Source of the DNA: Rhodoglobus sp. | GTDB taxonomy: Bacteria; Actinomycetota; Actinomycetes; Actinomycetales; Microbacteriaceae | NCBI GenBank assembly: GCA_025463515.1 | Contig: JAODAQ010000063.1 | Location: forward strand, 1 to 64,000 | Direction of reading: 5' to 3' | Length of the DNA stretch: 64,000 nt | Part shown: piece by piece, positions 8,978 through 16,832 of the stretch | How positions within the stretch are numbered: the stretch's first letter is position 1 | Layout: each line of letters starts with the position of its first letter | Notes under the pieces: model-generated | Seen by the model: only the letters and a program-made list of their open reading frames with translations | Told to the model about the DNA's origin: nothing | Database searches by the model: none | Program-made: the position numbers and the translations under genes

Positions 8978-9586
8978 TCAGCGAAGCAACTTCGCGAGCG
9001 CGACCCGCGCCTGCGCGTAGGGCTCCGCGCTGTCGAAGAGCAGCGACATGTCGTTCGCCCCGTCGAGCAGCGAGGTGATCTCGAAGGTGAGCTGTGCGGC
9101 ATCCGTCGCCTCGTCCAGCTCGCCGCCGGCCACCGCGCGCTCGATCGTGCGGCGCACGAACTGCTGCCATTCCCGCATGGCCTCCGCTACCGCATCCCGC
9201 ACGGGACCTGGCCGCGACCCGAGCTCCGCGGACGCCGCCGCGAAGAAGCAGCCGCCCTTGAACACGCGCGTCTCGCTGTAGCGCAGCCACCCCTCGATCA
9301 GAACGACGAGCCGCTCGCGCCCGCCCTTCGCCGCGAGCACCGGCGTGACGACGTGCGCGACGAAGATGTCGGATGCCGCGGCCACAGTGGCGAGCTGCAA
9401 CTGCTCCTTCGTGCCGAACAGGGCGACAACGCCGCCCTTGCTCATGGACGTCCCGGCCGCGAGCCCGCCGATGGAGAGGCCCTCGAGGCCCTCGACGGAA
9501 GCGATGTCCACGGCCGCGCGCATGACGGCGCGGCGCGAGGTGTCGCCCCGCGCCCTCCGGCCGTCGATCGTGGTCATGGTTGCCAT
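8978..9586 (-). CDS. TetR/AcrR family transcriptional regulator
   Basis: 202 residues. An N-terminal TetR helix-turn-helix spans about residues 18-62 (RRAVMRAAVDIASVEGLEGL, then SMSKGGVVALFGTKEQL). The rest is an all-helical ligand domain. The conserved RVFKGGCFFAAASAELGSR segment places it in the branch with a C-terminal domain often linked to small-molecule sensing; the ligand is unknown. A GGAGGGAG ribosome site precedes ATG 9586; a second ATG three codons later is possible. It is divergent from an alpha/beta hydrolase gene with an operator-like palindrome between, so the hydrolase is its likely target. Confidence 0.9.
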   Translation of the reverse strand: MATMTTIDGRRARGDTSRRAVMRAAVDIASVEGLEGLSIGGLAAGTSMSKGGVVALFGTKEQLQLATVAAASDIFVAHVVTPVLAAKGGRERLVVLIEGWLRYSETRVFKGGCFFAAASAELGSRPGPVRDAVAEAMREWQQFVRRTIERAVAGGELDEATDAAQLTFEITSLLDGANDMSLLFDSAEPYAQARVALAKLLR

Positions 9587-9607
9587 TGTGCTCCTCCCAC
9601 CCTACTA

Positions 9608-9621
9608 TACGAACGATCGTA
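9608..9621. promoter_or_regulatory. TetR operator candidate
   Basis: TACGA-ACGA-TCGTA is an inverted repeat with six of seven base pairs symmetric, in the 54-bp gap between the TetR gene and the hydrolase gene. Confidence 0.5.
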
Positions 9622-9640
9622 CTTAAAGTTTGGAGATCGA

Positions 9641-10465
9641 ATGAGGGTGCTCAGTGCTCTGCCCACCCCGGTCGCGACTGACATCGCGTACCGGCTGTGG
9701 ATCAGCCTCGGCAGGCCGGAGGCAGTCCACGAGCGCGACCGCGCCGTGCACGAGCGGGCCGTCACCGGAACACTCGAGGTGCACGGCAAGCGCGTCACGA
9801 CCTATCGCTGGGGGCACGGGCGCCGCGTCATCCTGCTCGTCCACGGCTGGCGCAGTCGGGCATCGCGGCTGAGCGCGCTCGTCGAGGCGCTCGAGCAGCC
9901 GGATGCCACGGTCCTGGCGTTCGACGCGCCCGGCAACGGCGACTCCCCCGGCCGTCGGACCACCGTGCTCGACTACGCGGAGGCGATCCACCAGCTCGGC
10001 GAGCAGTACGGCCCGTTCCAGGCGGTCGTCGGCCACTCGTTCGGCGTGCTCGCGACCTTCCTTGCGGTGCGCGAGGGGACCGCCGCGCGGCGCATCGTGG
10101 GCATCTCCGGGATGCACGACGCCGACGGCATCGTCACCGAGTTCGCCCGGCAGCTCGAGTTGCCCGCCGCCGTGAAGGCGCGACTGCGCGGGACCATTGC
10201 ACGCCGCACGTTCACCGTCGTCGACGATCCGTGGGCGCGCTTCGTCTCGCGCGTGGACGACCCGGGCATCCCGCTGCTGCTCGTTCACGACCGGGGCGAC
10301 CGGGTGGTGCCCTTCGGCGAGCTCGACCTCATCGCCGCCGACCACCCCGGCCACGTCGAGGTGCTGCGCACGACGGGGCTCGGGCACTCGCGGATCTTGA
10401 GCGACCCGGCCGTGGTCGAGGCCGTGGCCGCGTTCGTCAGCGCGTCAGTGACCCGGGTGGGTTGA
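9641..10465 (+). CDS. Alpha/beta hydrolase
   Basis: 274 residues of the alpha/beta hydrolase fold. The oxyanion region is LLVHGWRS (about residues 65-72), and the nucleophile elbow is GHSFG (near residue 130). The acid lies in LLVHDRGDRVVPFGE (near 215), and the catalytic His is in TTGLGHSRIL (near 245). Substrate is unknown. A GGAG ribosome site precedes ATG 9641. The divergent TetR gene probably controls it. Three copies of extragenic repeat family 1 begin at its 3' end; the first overlaps the last two codons. Confidence 0.85.
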   Translation: MRVLSALPTPVATDIAYRLWISLGRPEAVHERDRAVHERAVTGTLEVHGKRVTTYRWGHGRRVILLVHGWRSRASRLSALVEALEQPDATVLAFDAPGNGDSPGRRTTVLDYAEAIHQLGEQYGPFQAVVGHSFGVLATFLAVREGTAARRIVGISGMHDADGIVTEFARQLELPAAVKARLRGTIARRTFTVVDDPWARFVSRVDDPGIPLLLVHDRGDRVVPFGELDLIAADHPGHVEVLRTTGLGHSRILSDPAVVEAVAAFVSASVTRVG

Positions 10466-10585
10466 GTAGGCCGCCCGCGGCCGTATCGAAACCCGGTGGG
10501 TTGAGTAGGCCCGCCAGGGCCGTATCGAAACCTCACATCCGCGAACAGAGGTTTCGATACGCGCGCCAGAGCGCGCTACTCAACC
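10460..10585. repeat. Cluster of three family-1 extragenic repeats (two forward, one inverted)
   Basis: Forward copies lie at 10460-10493 and 10499-10532, and an inverted copy (GGTTTCGATACG ... CTACTCAACC) at 10550-10585. Opposed copies can pair into a long hairpin between the converging hydrolase and crtEb genes, so a bidirectional terminator role is likely. The inverted copy supplies the TGA stop of crtEb. Confidence 0.8.
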
Positions 10586-11434
10586 TGCAGCGAACCAGAT
10601 CATCAGCATCGTGACCAGGAACCCCGTCGCGAAGTTGAGCCACAGGAACCGCTTCCAGCCGCGGTTGGCCCGCTCGCTGTCGACGTCCGACACGTTCCAG
10701 AACTGCGCGCAGCTGATCGCGTAGGGCAGCGCGAGCAGCGCCGCGAGCGGGCCCGGCCAGCTCGAGAGCAGCAGGAGCGCACCGCCGAGGAGGTACGCGA
10801 TCACGGCGAGCCGGACCGTCGCGCGCGCACCGATCACCGTCGCGATCGACGCGATGCCGCCTTCGCGGTCGGCGATCACGTCCTGCACCGCGCCGAAGGC
10901 GTGCGACGCGGCCCCCCACAGGAAGAACGCGCCGAGCACCGCCCACAGCTGCGGGGTGAAGATCGCCCCCGCGAGCACGAGTCCGTAGACGGCGGGCGAG
11001 ACGAAGTGCGTGCTCGACGTGATCGAGTCGAGGAACGGGCGTTCCTTGAACCGCAGAACGGGAGCCGAGTAGGCGATCACCGCGAACACGCTCACCGCAA
11101 GGACCAGCCAGCTCAGCGGCGACCCGACGATGACCAGGTACACGAGGAACGGGACGTTGGTGGCGACCGCCGCGATGATCGTCGGGCGGTGCATCCGGCG
11201 ATCGAGGAGGGCGCCCTCGACGCCGCCCTTGCGCGGGTTCCGCAGGTCGGACTCGTAGTCGAACACGTCATTGATCCCGTACATCGCGAGGTTGTACGGG
11301 ATGAGGAAGTAGATGGTTCCGGCTATGAGGGTTACGTCGACCTCGCGGGTGGTGAGCAGGTAGGCCGCCGCGAACGGGAAGGCGGTGTTGATCCAGCTCA
11401 GCGGGCGGGAGGAGACGAAGAGTGCCCTAAGCAC
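10580..11434 (-). CDS. crtEb: Lycopene elongase, UbiA-type prenyltransferase
   Basis: 284 residues with about eight membrane helices and the UbiA metal-diphosphate motif NDVFDYESD (near residue 55), plus a second Asp region (DVIADREGG, near 190). In C50 carotenoid producers this enzyme adds C5 units from DMAPP to lycopene at the membrane. It is the last gene of the crt operon. The GTG start overlaps the crtYf stop by 8 nt, which suggests translational coupling. The final codons and stop fall in an extragenic repeat, so the C-terminus may differ from relatives. Confidence 0.9.
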   Translation of the reverse strand: MLRALFVSSRPLSWINTAFPFAAAYLLTTREVDVTLIAGTIYFLIPYNLAMYGINDVFDYESDLRNPRKGGVEGALLDRRMHRPTIIAAVATNVPFLVYLVIVGSPLSWLVLAVSVFAVIAYSAPVLRFKERPFLDSITSSTHFVSPAVYGLVLAGAIFTPQLWAVLGAFFLWGAASHAFGAVQDVIADREGGIASIATVIGARATVRLAVIAYLLGGALLLLSSWPGPLAALLALPYAISCAQFWNVSDVDSERANRGWKRFLWLNFATGFLVTMLMIWFAAG

Positions 11435-11720
11435 GAGGGCGCCTCCCCAGCAGGACCCACAGCGACGGCAGCCCGATCACGGCCGCGATCGCGTAGGCGA
11501 AGTCCTCGAGCGGGGCGACCCCGAAGAACGCGCCGCTGATCAGCGACTCGTTGTAGGCGACGAGCCCGACCGAGATCATCACGTTGTCGAAGACCGCGGT
11601 CATCACGAGCAGGATCGCGAGGGTGAGGCCGACCGCGGCCCAGCGCAGGCGGCGCGCGGCGAGGACCGCGACGACCAGGACGACCGCGAGGAAGATCGCG
11701 TTGAGGGCCCAGTAGGTCAT
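11427..11720 (-). CDS. crtYf: Lycopene cyclase subunit (CrtYf type)
   Basis: About 97 residues with three membrane helices. It matches the heterodimeric lycopene cyclase domain, including the conserved TAVFDNVMISVGLVAYN and GVAPLEDFAYA segments. Together with CrtYe it cyclises the ends of the C50 chain; in Corynebacterium the pair makes epsilon-type rings (decaprenoxanthin). The ATG overlaps the crtYe stop as ATGA. Position in the crtI-Ye-Yf-Eb order decides the subunit name; ring type cannot be told from sequence alone. Confidence 0.88.
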   Translation of the reverse strand: MTYWALNAIFLAVVLVVAVLAARRLRWAAVGLTLAILLVMTAVFDNVMISVGLVAYNESLISGAFFGVAPLEDFAYAIAAVIGLPSLWVLLGRRPRA

Positions 11721-12025
11721 GGGGCGCGCCTGCTCAACCAGCCGTAGACGTTCATCGTCAGGTAGCAGAGCAGCGCGAGGAAGAAGACCTCTTCGAGCGG
11801 CACCTCCCGCGCGATCTGCAGCCCGGTCATGAAGGGGGTCTCCCCGCGGAAGAAGATGCCGCCGCCGACCCCCGCGAGATCCCAGGCGAGGAAGAACACG
11901 AGCCCGGCGGCCAGCACGATCGCGGCCCGGCGCGCATCCCGCCAGAAGAATAGGCGGAAGCGGCGGTCGAGCACGACCATCCCGGTGAGGGCGATCAGCA
12001 GGGCGAGCAGGTAGAGCAGGGTCAT
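11717..12025 (-). CDS. crtYe: Lycopene cyclase subunit (CrtYe type)
   Basis: 102 residues with three membrane helices. The family signature is RREVPLEEVFFLALLCY-like (seen as REVPLEEVFFLALLCYLTMN near residues 73-92), preceded by GGGIFFRGETPF. It is the partner of CrtYf. The start ATG overlaps the crtI stop as ATGA. Its assignment follows gene order and motif. Confidence 0.88.
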   Translation of the reverse strand: MTLLYLLALLIALTGMVVLDRRFRLFFWRDARRAAIVLAAGLVFFLAWDLAGVGGGIFFRGETPFMTGLQIAREVPLEEVFFLALLCYLTMNVYGWLSRRAP

Positions 12026-13578
12026 GCGGTCTCGACAGGCTCGACCAACGGCCCCGTCGAGACATCGCCGCGCAGGCGCTTCACGAGCAGCTCGGCGCTG
12101 ATGAGGCACATCGGCAGCCCGATGCCCGGGATCGTGGAGCCGCCCACGTAGTACAGCCCCTTCACCCTCTTCGACGTGTTCCCCGCCCGGAAGAACGCGC
12201 TCTGCCGCAGCGTGTGCGCCGGCCCGAGCGCGGTGCCGCGCCAGGCGTTGAGGTCCTCGACGAAGTTGCCGGGACCCACGGTGCGCCGCACCGTGACACG
12301 AGAGGCGAGATCGGGGATGCCCGCCCAGTCCGAGATCTGCGCGATGACCCTGTCGGCCAGCACCTCGATGCGGGTGTCGCCGTCACCGTCCACGTCGCCG
12401 CGGCCGATCGTCGGATCCGCCGGGATCGGGACGAGCACGAAGAGGTTCTCGAAACCGTCGGGGGCGACATCCGGATCGACACCGCTGGGCTTGCAGATGT
12501 ACAACGACGCGGGCTCGGGGATGGACGGCACGTCGCCGAAGATCGCGTCGAAGCCCTTCTTCCAGTCCCGTGTGAAGAGCAGGTTGTGGTGCTCGAGCTC
12601 GGGCAGTTCGCCCTTCACGCCCAAGTACAGGAGCAGGGCGCTCGGGCCGGGGGTCTTCTGGTCCCAGTACTCCTGGGGGTAGGTGCGCTCGGCCTCGATG
12701 AGCAGCTTCGTCTCGGTGTGGTGCAGGTCGGCGGCGGAGACGACGATCTCGGCGTCGGCGAACTGCACGTGCCGGTCGGCGTCGAGGTAGGTGACGCCGG
12801 TCGCGGCCCCCTGCTCGACGACGATGCGCGTGACCTCCGCGCGCGTGATGATCGTGACACCCTCCGCGCGGGCGAGGTCGGCGATCGACTCGATCACGCG
12901 GGTGAAGCCGCCCATGGGGTAGAGCACGCCGTCCTCCAGGTCGAGGTGGCTCATGAGGTGGTACATGCTCGGCGTGAGGTACGGGGACGACCCGAGGAAG
13001 ACCGCCGGATAGCCGAGCACCTGGCGCAGGCGGTTGTCCTTGAACCGCCGCTTCACGAAGGTCGAGAGCGGCTGCACGAGCAGCGTGAGGAAGCGCCGGC
13101 CCTGGCCCAGTACCTCGCGCACGAGGAGCGGGCGGAGGTCGGCGAAGGTCGTGTAGAGGAACCGCTTCTTGGCGAGCTCGTAGACCTCGCGCGCCGACTC
13201 GAGGTAGAGCGTGAGCTTCTTGCCGGCGCCCTTCTCGATGCCCTCGAACAGGGCGATGTTGTCCTCCACCTCGGCCGAGATGTCGAGCGGCTCTGCGACG
13301 CCCTCGAAGAAGACGCGATAGCCCGGATCAAGCGTGATGAGCTTCAACTGCTCCTCAGCACTCGTGCCGAGGAGCTTGTAGAAGTGGTCGAACACCTCGG
13401 GCATGAGGTACCAGGAGGGGCCGGTGTCGAAGCGGAAGCCGTCGTGCTGCCACGATCCGGCCCGCCCGCCGACCTCGGCGCGGCCCTCGAGCACGGTCAC
13501 CGTGTGGCCCTCGCGCGCGAGCAGGGCCGCACTGGCGAGGCCCGCGATGCCGCCGCCGATGATGACTACAGAGGTCAT
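12022..13578 (-). CDS. crtI: Phytoene desaturase
   Basis: 518 residues. The N-terminal FAD-binding motif is GGGIAGLASAALLAREG (residues 8-24). The C-terminal flavoprotein motif is YYVGGSTIPGIGLPMCLISA (about 475-494). The middle segment GPSWYLMPEVFDHFYKLLG is typical of CrtI. It converts colourless phytoene to lycopene by four desaturations at the membrane. Start and stop overlap crtB and crtYe by 4 nt each. The last 11 or so residues (TGPLVEPVETA) are encoded by a dispersed inverted repeat and are probably not part of the original enzyme. Confidence 0.97.
   Translation of the reverse strand: MTSVVIIGGGIAGLASAALLAREGHTVTVLEGRAEVGGRAGSWQHDGFRFDTGPSWYLMPEVFDHFYKLLGTSAEEQLKLITLDPGYRVFFEGVAEPLDISAEVEDNIALFEGIEKGAGKKLTLYLESAREVYELAKKRFLYTTFADLRPLLVREVLGQGRRFLTLLVQPLSTFVKRRFKDNRLRQVLGYPAVFLGSSPYLTPSMYHLMSHLDLEDGVLYPMGGFTRVIESIADLARAEGVTIITRAEVTRIVVEQGAATGVTYLDADRHVQFADAEIVVSAADLHHTETKLLIEAERTYPQEYWDQKTPGPSALLLYLGVKGELPELEHHNLLFTRDWKKGFDAIFGDVPSIPEPASLYICKPSGVDPDVAPDGFENLFVLVPIPADPTIGRGDVDGDGDTRIEVLADRVIAQISDWAGIPDLASRVTVRRTVGPGNFVEDLNAWRGTALGPAHTLRQSAFFRAGNTSKRVKGLYYVGGSTIPGIGLPMCLISAELLVKRLRGDVSTGPLVEPVETA
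12029..12063. repeat. Inverted repeat inside the 3' end of crtI
   Basis: GTCTCGAC (12029-12036) and GTCGAGAC (12056-12063) are perfect inverted arms around GGCTCGACC-like sequence. The element encodes the crtI C-terminus ending in LVEPVETA. From memory, similar C-terminal tails occur in many unrelated proteins of this bacterial group. Confidence 0.55.
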
Positions 13579-14426
13579 CGGCCGCGGTCCGATCGGTTCA
13601 GGGCGGCCGCGAGCGCGAGCCGGGCCTTCACCGGGTTGGGCACACGGACGCGCGCCCGCACGAGCTCGCTCGCGGGGGTGGCCCGGAGTCTGGTGGCGAG
13701 CTCTGCGAACAGGGACTGCGCGAGTGCGACCGCACGGCGCGAGCTCCGGGGCAGGTCGGGCACGACAGCGGCCGACACGGCGAGATCGGCGTCGATGTCG
13801 TCGAGCAGGCGCAGCTTGGTCGCCTCGTCGAAGGAGTCGACCGCGACATCCGGGAAGTAGCTCCTGCCGAGCGTCTCGAAGTCGGCGGCGAGGTCCCTCA
13901 GGAAGTTGACCTTCTGGAAGGCGGCCCCGAGGGCGCGCGCGCCGGCCTCGAAGCGCGGCAGGTCGGTGACGGGCTCGCCGTGGAGGAACACGCGCAGGCA
14001 CATGAGCCCGACGACCTCGGCGGAGCCGTAGACGTAGGTGTCGAAGCTCGCCCGGTCGTGCCGCTTCTGGCTGAGGTCCATGCGCATGGACTCGAAGAAG
14101 GGCGCCGTCAGCTCCTCGCCGAAGGCGACGTCGCGCGCGGTGAGGGCGAAGGCGTGCACCACGAGGTTCGAGCTGAACCCGATGCGCACCGCCTCGCCGG
14201 TCTCGGCCTCGAGCTCGTTGAGCGCCCGCGCCGCCTGCACGGTGTCGATGTGCGCTCCGCCGTCGACGATCTCGTCCGCAACGCGCACGAGCGCGTAGAT
14301 GTTCTCCACGTGCTGGCGCACTCCGGCTCCGAGCAGCCGGGATGCGAGCCCGAACGACGTCGAGTAGCGGTGGATGACGATGCTCGCGGTCTCCTCGGCG
14401 ACGCGGTCGTACTGTGCCTCTCTCAC
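13575..14426 (-). CDS. crtB: Phytoene synthase
   Basis: About 283 residues of the squalene/phytoene synthase fold. The start of the active site is HRYSTSFGLASRLL (near 15-28). The first Asp motif lies in VRVADEIVDG (near 45), and the second in NFLRDLAADFETLGRSYF (near 165-182). It joins two GGPP molecules to phytoene. I chose GTG 14426 (VREAQYDRV), 13 nt after the crtE stop, because a longer reading would overlap crtE. The stop overlaps the crtI start as ATGA. Confidence 0.95.
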   Translation of the reverse strand: MREAQYDRVAEETASIVIHRYSTSFGLASRLLGAGVRQHVENIYALVRVADEIVDGGAHIDTVQAARALNELEAETGEAVRIGFSSNLVVHAFALTARDVAFGEELTAPFFESMRMDLSQKRHDRASFDTYVYGSAEVVGLMCLRVFLHGEPVTDLPRFEAGARALGAAFQKVNFLRDLAADFETLGRSYFPDVAVDSFDEATKLRLLDDIDADLAVSAAVVPDLPRSSRRAVALAQSLFAELATRLRATPASELVRARVRVPNPVKARLALAAALNRSDRGR

Positions 14427-14439
14427 TGCGTGCAGCCGC

Positions 14440-15510
14440 TCACTTGACCCTGCCGAGCACGGCGTCGGCGACCGGATGCAGCTCCGCACGCAGCGCGACC
14501 GGGATGTGCGGCTCGGCCAACCGGGCGAGCGCACGGTTCGCGTAGTAGCGGGCGAGGCCCTCGGCGAACGACTTGGCCCCGCAGGAGACGAGGAGCTCCC
14601 GCACCCGTGCCGCTTCCTCCTCGGTCAGGTCGGGATTGCCGATGAGGCACTGGACGTCCGCCCACTCCGGCGTGCTCGTGGCGTAGGCGATCAGGACTGT
14701 GCGCTTGCCCTCGCGCAGGTCGCCGATCGTGGTCTTGCCGGTCTCGGCCTCCACGCCGAACACCCCGAGCAGGTCGTCCACGAGCTGGTAGGCGATGCCG
14801 ATCTCGCGGCCGAACTCGCCGAGCGTGCCGACCACCTGCTCGGATGCCCCGGCCAGGATCGCCCCGGCCTGCAGCGGGCACTCGAAGGAGTACACCGCCG
14901 TCTTCAGCCGCTCCATCGTCAGGATGTCGTCGACCCGCGGCACCTCGAGCGCGATCTGGAAGTCGACGTCGATCAGCTCGCCCGCCGCCGAGGCGAAGAG
15001 CGCGTCGTCCATCACCTCGAGGAGGCGTGCGCGCGTGACATCCGCGACTCCGCTGCGGTCGATCAGGCGGTACGAGTTGAACAGCGCGAGGTCGCCGGCG
15101 ATGACCGCGGCGGAGATGCCGCTGTGCTCGGCGACCCGCTCGGTCGTGCCTGCTGCCGTCGCGGCATCCCGGTAGCTGCCTGAGATATTCGGGACGCCCC
15201 TGCGCATGAAGTCGTGGTCGATCACGTCGTCGTGCACGATGAGCGCGGTGTGCAGCAGCTCGAACGCGGCGCCGATGTAGGCGGCCGCCTCGAGGTCGGT
15301 GCCGCCCAGGGCCTGGTACGCGCAGAGGACCATCTTCGGCCGGAAGCGCTTGCCGCCCGTGGTGTTCTGCTCGAGCGTCTCCCACAGCTGGACGTACTGC
15401 GGGCCGAAGGCCGCCGCGCGGTTCTTGGATAGGGTGAAGAAGCGCGCCAGCACGGCGTCGACCTGCACCTGCCTCTCCTCAGAGAGACCGAGCAGACCCG
15501 CACCATCCAT
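14440..15510 (-). CDS. crtE: Geranylgeranyl diphosphate synthase
   Basis: 356-residue polyprenyl synthase. The substrate motif GGKRFRPKMV lies near residue 52, the first Asp-rich motif HDDVIDHDFMRRG near 90, and the second (DDLLG, within YQLVDDLLGVFG) near 240. It supplies C20 diphosphate to CrtB and opens the crt operon. The ATG is 6 nt downstream of a TAGTCT -10 box with no Shine-Dalgarno, so the mRNA is probably leaderless. It is divergent from idi with a 14-bp gap. Confidence 0.96.
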   Translation of the reverse strand: MDGAGLLGLSEERQVQVDAVLARFFTLSKNRAAAFGPQYVQLWETLEQNTTGGKRFRPKMVLCAYQALGGTDLEAAAYIGAAFELLHTALIVHDDVIDHDFMRRGVPNISGSYRDAATAAGTTERVAEHSGISAAVIAGDLALFNSYRLIDRSGVADVTRARLLEVMDDALFASAAGELIDVDFQIALEVPRVDDILTMERLKTAVYSFECPLQAGAILAGASEQVVGTLGEFGREIGIAYQLVDDLLGVFGVEAETGKTTIGDLREGKRTVLIAYATSTPEWADVQCLIGNPDLTEEEAARVRELLVSCGAKSFAEGLARYYANRALARLAEPHIPVALRAELHPVADAVLGRVK

Positions 15511-15524
15511 TTAGGCAGACTACC
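15511..15524. promoter_or_regulatory. Overlapping divergent promoters of crtE and idi (14 bp between start codons)
   Basis: The minus-strand TAGTCT (15522-15517) precedes ATG 15510 by 6 nt. The plus-strand TAGGCA (15512-15517) precedes GTG 15525 by 7 nt. The two -10 boxes share this tiny gap, so each -35 region must lie inside the other gene's coding sequence. Simultaneous polymerase binding looks impossible. Confidence 0.55.
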
Positions 15525-16043
15525 GTGGCGACAACTGAGCAGGTCGTGCTTGTGGATGCCTCGGGCGACCCGGTGGGGGTGGCGGACAAGTTGGCCGTCC
15601 ACACCGCCGATACCGCCCTTCACCTCGCGTTCTCGTGCCACGTGTACAACGCTTCCGGAGAGGTGCTCGTCACTCGACGTGCCCTCGGGAAGCTGACCTG
15701 GCCGGGTGTCTGGACGAACTCGTTCTGCGGGCATCCAGCCCCGGGGGAGGCCCTCGAAGCTGCGATCGCCCGCCGCGGCCTCTTCGAGCTCGGCATCGAG
15801 GTCACCGACATCGAGGTAGTGCTGCCCGACTTCCGCTACCGCGCGGTCGACGCCTCCGGGATCGTCGAGAACGAGGTGTGCCCGGTGTTCCGCGCTCACA
15901 CCGACGACCTCGTGCTGCCGAACCCCGACGAGGTGGCCGAGTTCGCGTGGGTCTCGCCGGCGTCGCTGCACGAGGCCGCGGTCGCCGCGCCGTACGCGTT
16001 CAGCCCGTGGCTCGGGTGGCAGCTGGAGCAGCTGGGACGCTAG
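15525..16043 (+). CDS. idi: Isopentenyl-diphosphate delta-isomerase (type I)
   Basis: 172-residue Nudix-fold enzyme interconverting IPP and DMAPP, which feeds the divergent carotenoid operon and the DMAPP-using elongase. Catalytic Cys lies in TNSFCGHPAPGE (near residue 68), metal-binding His in LHLAFSCHVYN, and the Nudix helix region around EAAIARRGLFELGIE. The catalytic Glu lies in IVENEVCPVF (near 118). GTG start with a -10 box 7 nt upstream. It is followed by an opposed pair of extragenic repeats. Confidence 0.96.
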   Translation: MATTEQVVLVDASGDPVGVADKLAVHTADTALHLAFSCHVYNASGEVLVTRRALGKLTWPGVWTNSFCGHPAPGEALEAAIARRGLFELGIEVTDIEVVLPDFRYRAVDASGIVENEVCPVFRAHTDDLVLPNPDEVAEFAWVSPASLHEAAVAAPYAFSPWLGWQLEQLGR

Positions 16044-16046
16044 GTG

Positions 16047-16133
16047 GGTTGAGTAGGCCGCCCGCGGCCGTATCGAAACCATCACGTCGAAATAGTCGGT
16101 TTCGATACGCGCGCCAGAGCGCACTACTCAACC
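16047..16133. repeat. Opposed pair of family-1 extragenic repeats
   Basis: A forward copy at 16047-16080 and an inverted copy at 16098-16133 face each other between converging idi and dcd. Their pairing gives a long stem with a loop of about 17 nt, a likely bidirectional terminator. Confidence 0.8.
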
Positions 16134-16141
16134 CGCCAGGG

Positions 16142-16747
16142 CTAGTTGCCGGCGGCGCCCGCATCGGTCGAGCGCACGTCGGTGCGGTGGAAGTTGAGGT
16201 GGCTGCGCGACGCCGTCGGACCGCGCTGGCCCTGGTACCGGTTGAGGTACTGGCCGGAGCCGTAGGGGTTGTCCACCGGGGAGCTCGTGCGGATGAAGCA
16301 CAGCTGCCCGATCTTCATCCCGGGCCAGAGCTTGATCGGCAGCGTGGCCACGTTGCTCAGTTCGAGGGTGACGTGGCCCGAGAATCCGGGGTCCACGAAG
16401 CCCGCGGTGGAGTGCGTCAGCAGGCCCAGGCGGCCGAGCGAGCTCTTCCCCTCGAGACGGGCGGCCACGTCATCCGGCAGCGTGACAAGCTCGAACGTGC
16501 TGCCGAGCACGAACTCGCCGGGGTGCAGGATGAACGGCTGGTCGGCATCCACCTCGACCAGGTGGGTCAGGTCGGGCTGGTCTTCGGCCGGGTCGATGAA
16601 CGGGTACTTGTGGTTGTCGAAGAGCCGGAAGAAGCGGTCGAGCCGCACGTCGATGCTCGACGGCTGCACCATCTCGAGGTCGAGGGGCTCGAGGGCGATG
16701 CGCCCTGCGGCGAGCTCGGCACGGATGTCGCGATCACTGAGAAGCAT
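16142..16747 (-). CDS. dcd: dCTP deaminase (probably bifunctional, dUMP-forming)
   Basis: 201-residue trimeric enzyme of the Dcd/dUTPase fold. Motifs include [10 protein letters not shown] (near 28), [20 protein letters not shown] (near 100-119), with the catalytic Glu in HVTLELSN (near 128). The mycobacterial homologue both deaminates dCTP and cleaves dUTP, giving dUMP; length and context make this likely here, though I cannot prove it. A TAGTGT -10 lies 7 nt before the ATG (leaderless). It is divergent from the SOS-regulated HNH gene. Confidence 0.95.
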   Translation of the reverse strand: MLLSDRDIRAELAAGRIALEPLDLEMVQPSSIDVRLDRFFRLFDNHKYPFIDPAEDQPDLTHLVEVDADQPFILHPGEFVLGSTFELVTLPDDVAARLEGKSSLGRLGLLTHSTAGFVDPGFSGHVTLELSNVATLPIKLWPGMKIGQLCFIRTSSPVDNPYGSGQYLNRYQGQRGPTASRSHLNFHRTDVRSTDAGAAGN

Positions 16748-16796
16748 GCGCCCCACACTAGCTACTCGCCGCGCTATCCACAGGCCTGCTTCGGAC

Positions 16797-16826
16797 TCGA
16801 ACATAGGTTCGAATGTGCGATATAAT
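16797..16826 (+). promoter_or_regulatory. Perfect SOS (LexA) box and TATAAT promoter of the HNH gene
   Basis: TCGAAC-ATAG-GTTCGA (16797-16812) is an exact match to the actinobacterial LexA consensus TCGAAC-N4-GTTCGA. A perfect TATAAT (16821-16826) follows and ends 6 nt before ATG 16833. The box covers the expected -35 position, so LexA would block polymerase. Confidence 0.88.
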
Positions 16827-16832
16827 CCATGT

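Noticed and set aside
8925-16140. Short direct and inverted repeats considered as a CRISPR array
   Set aside because: Copies are far apart, in both orientations, at gene ends, without regular spacers or cas genes.
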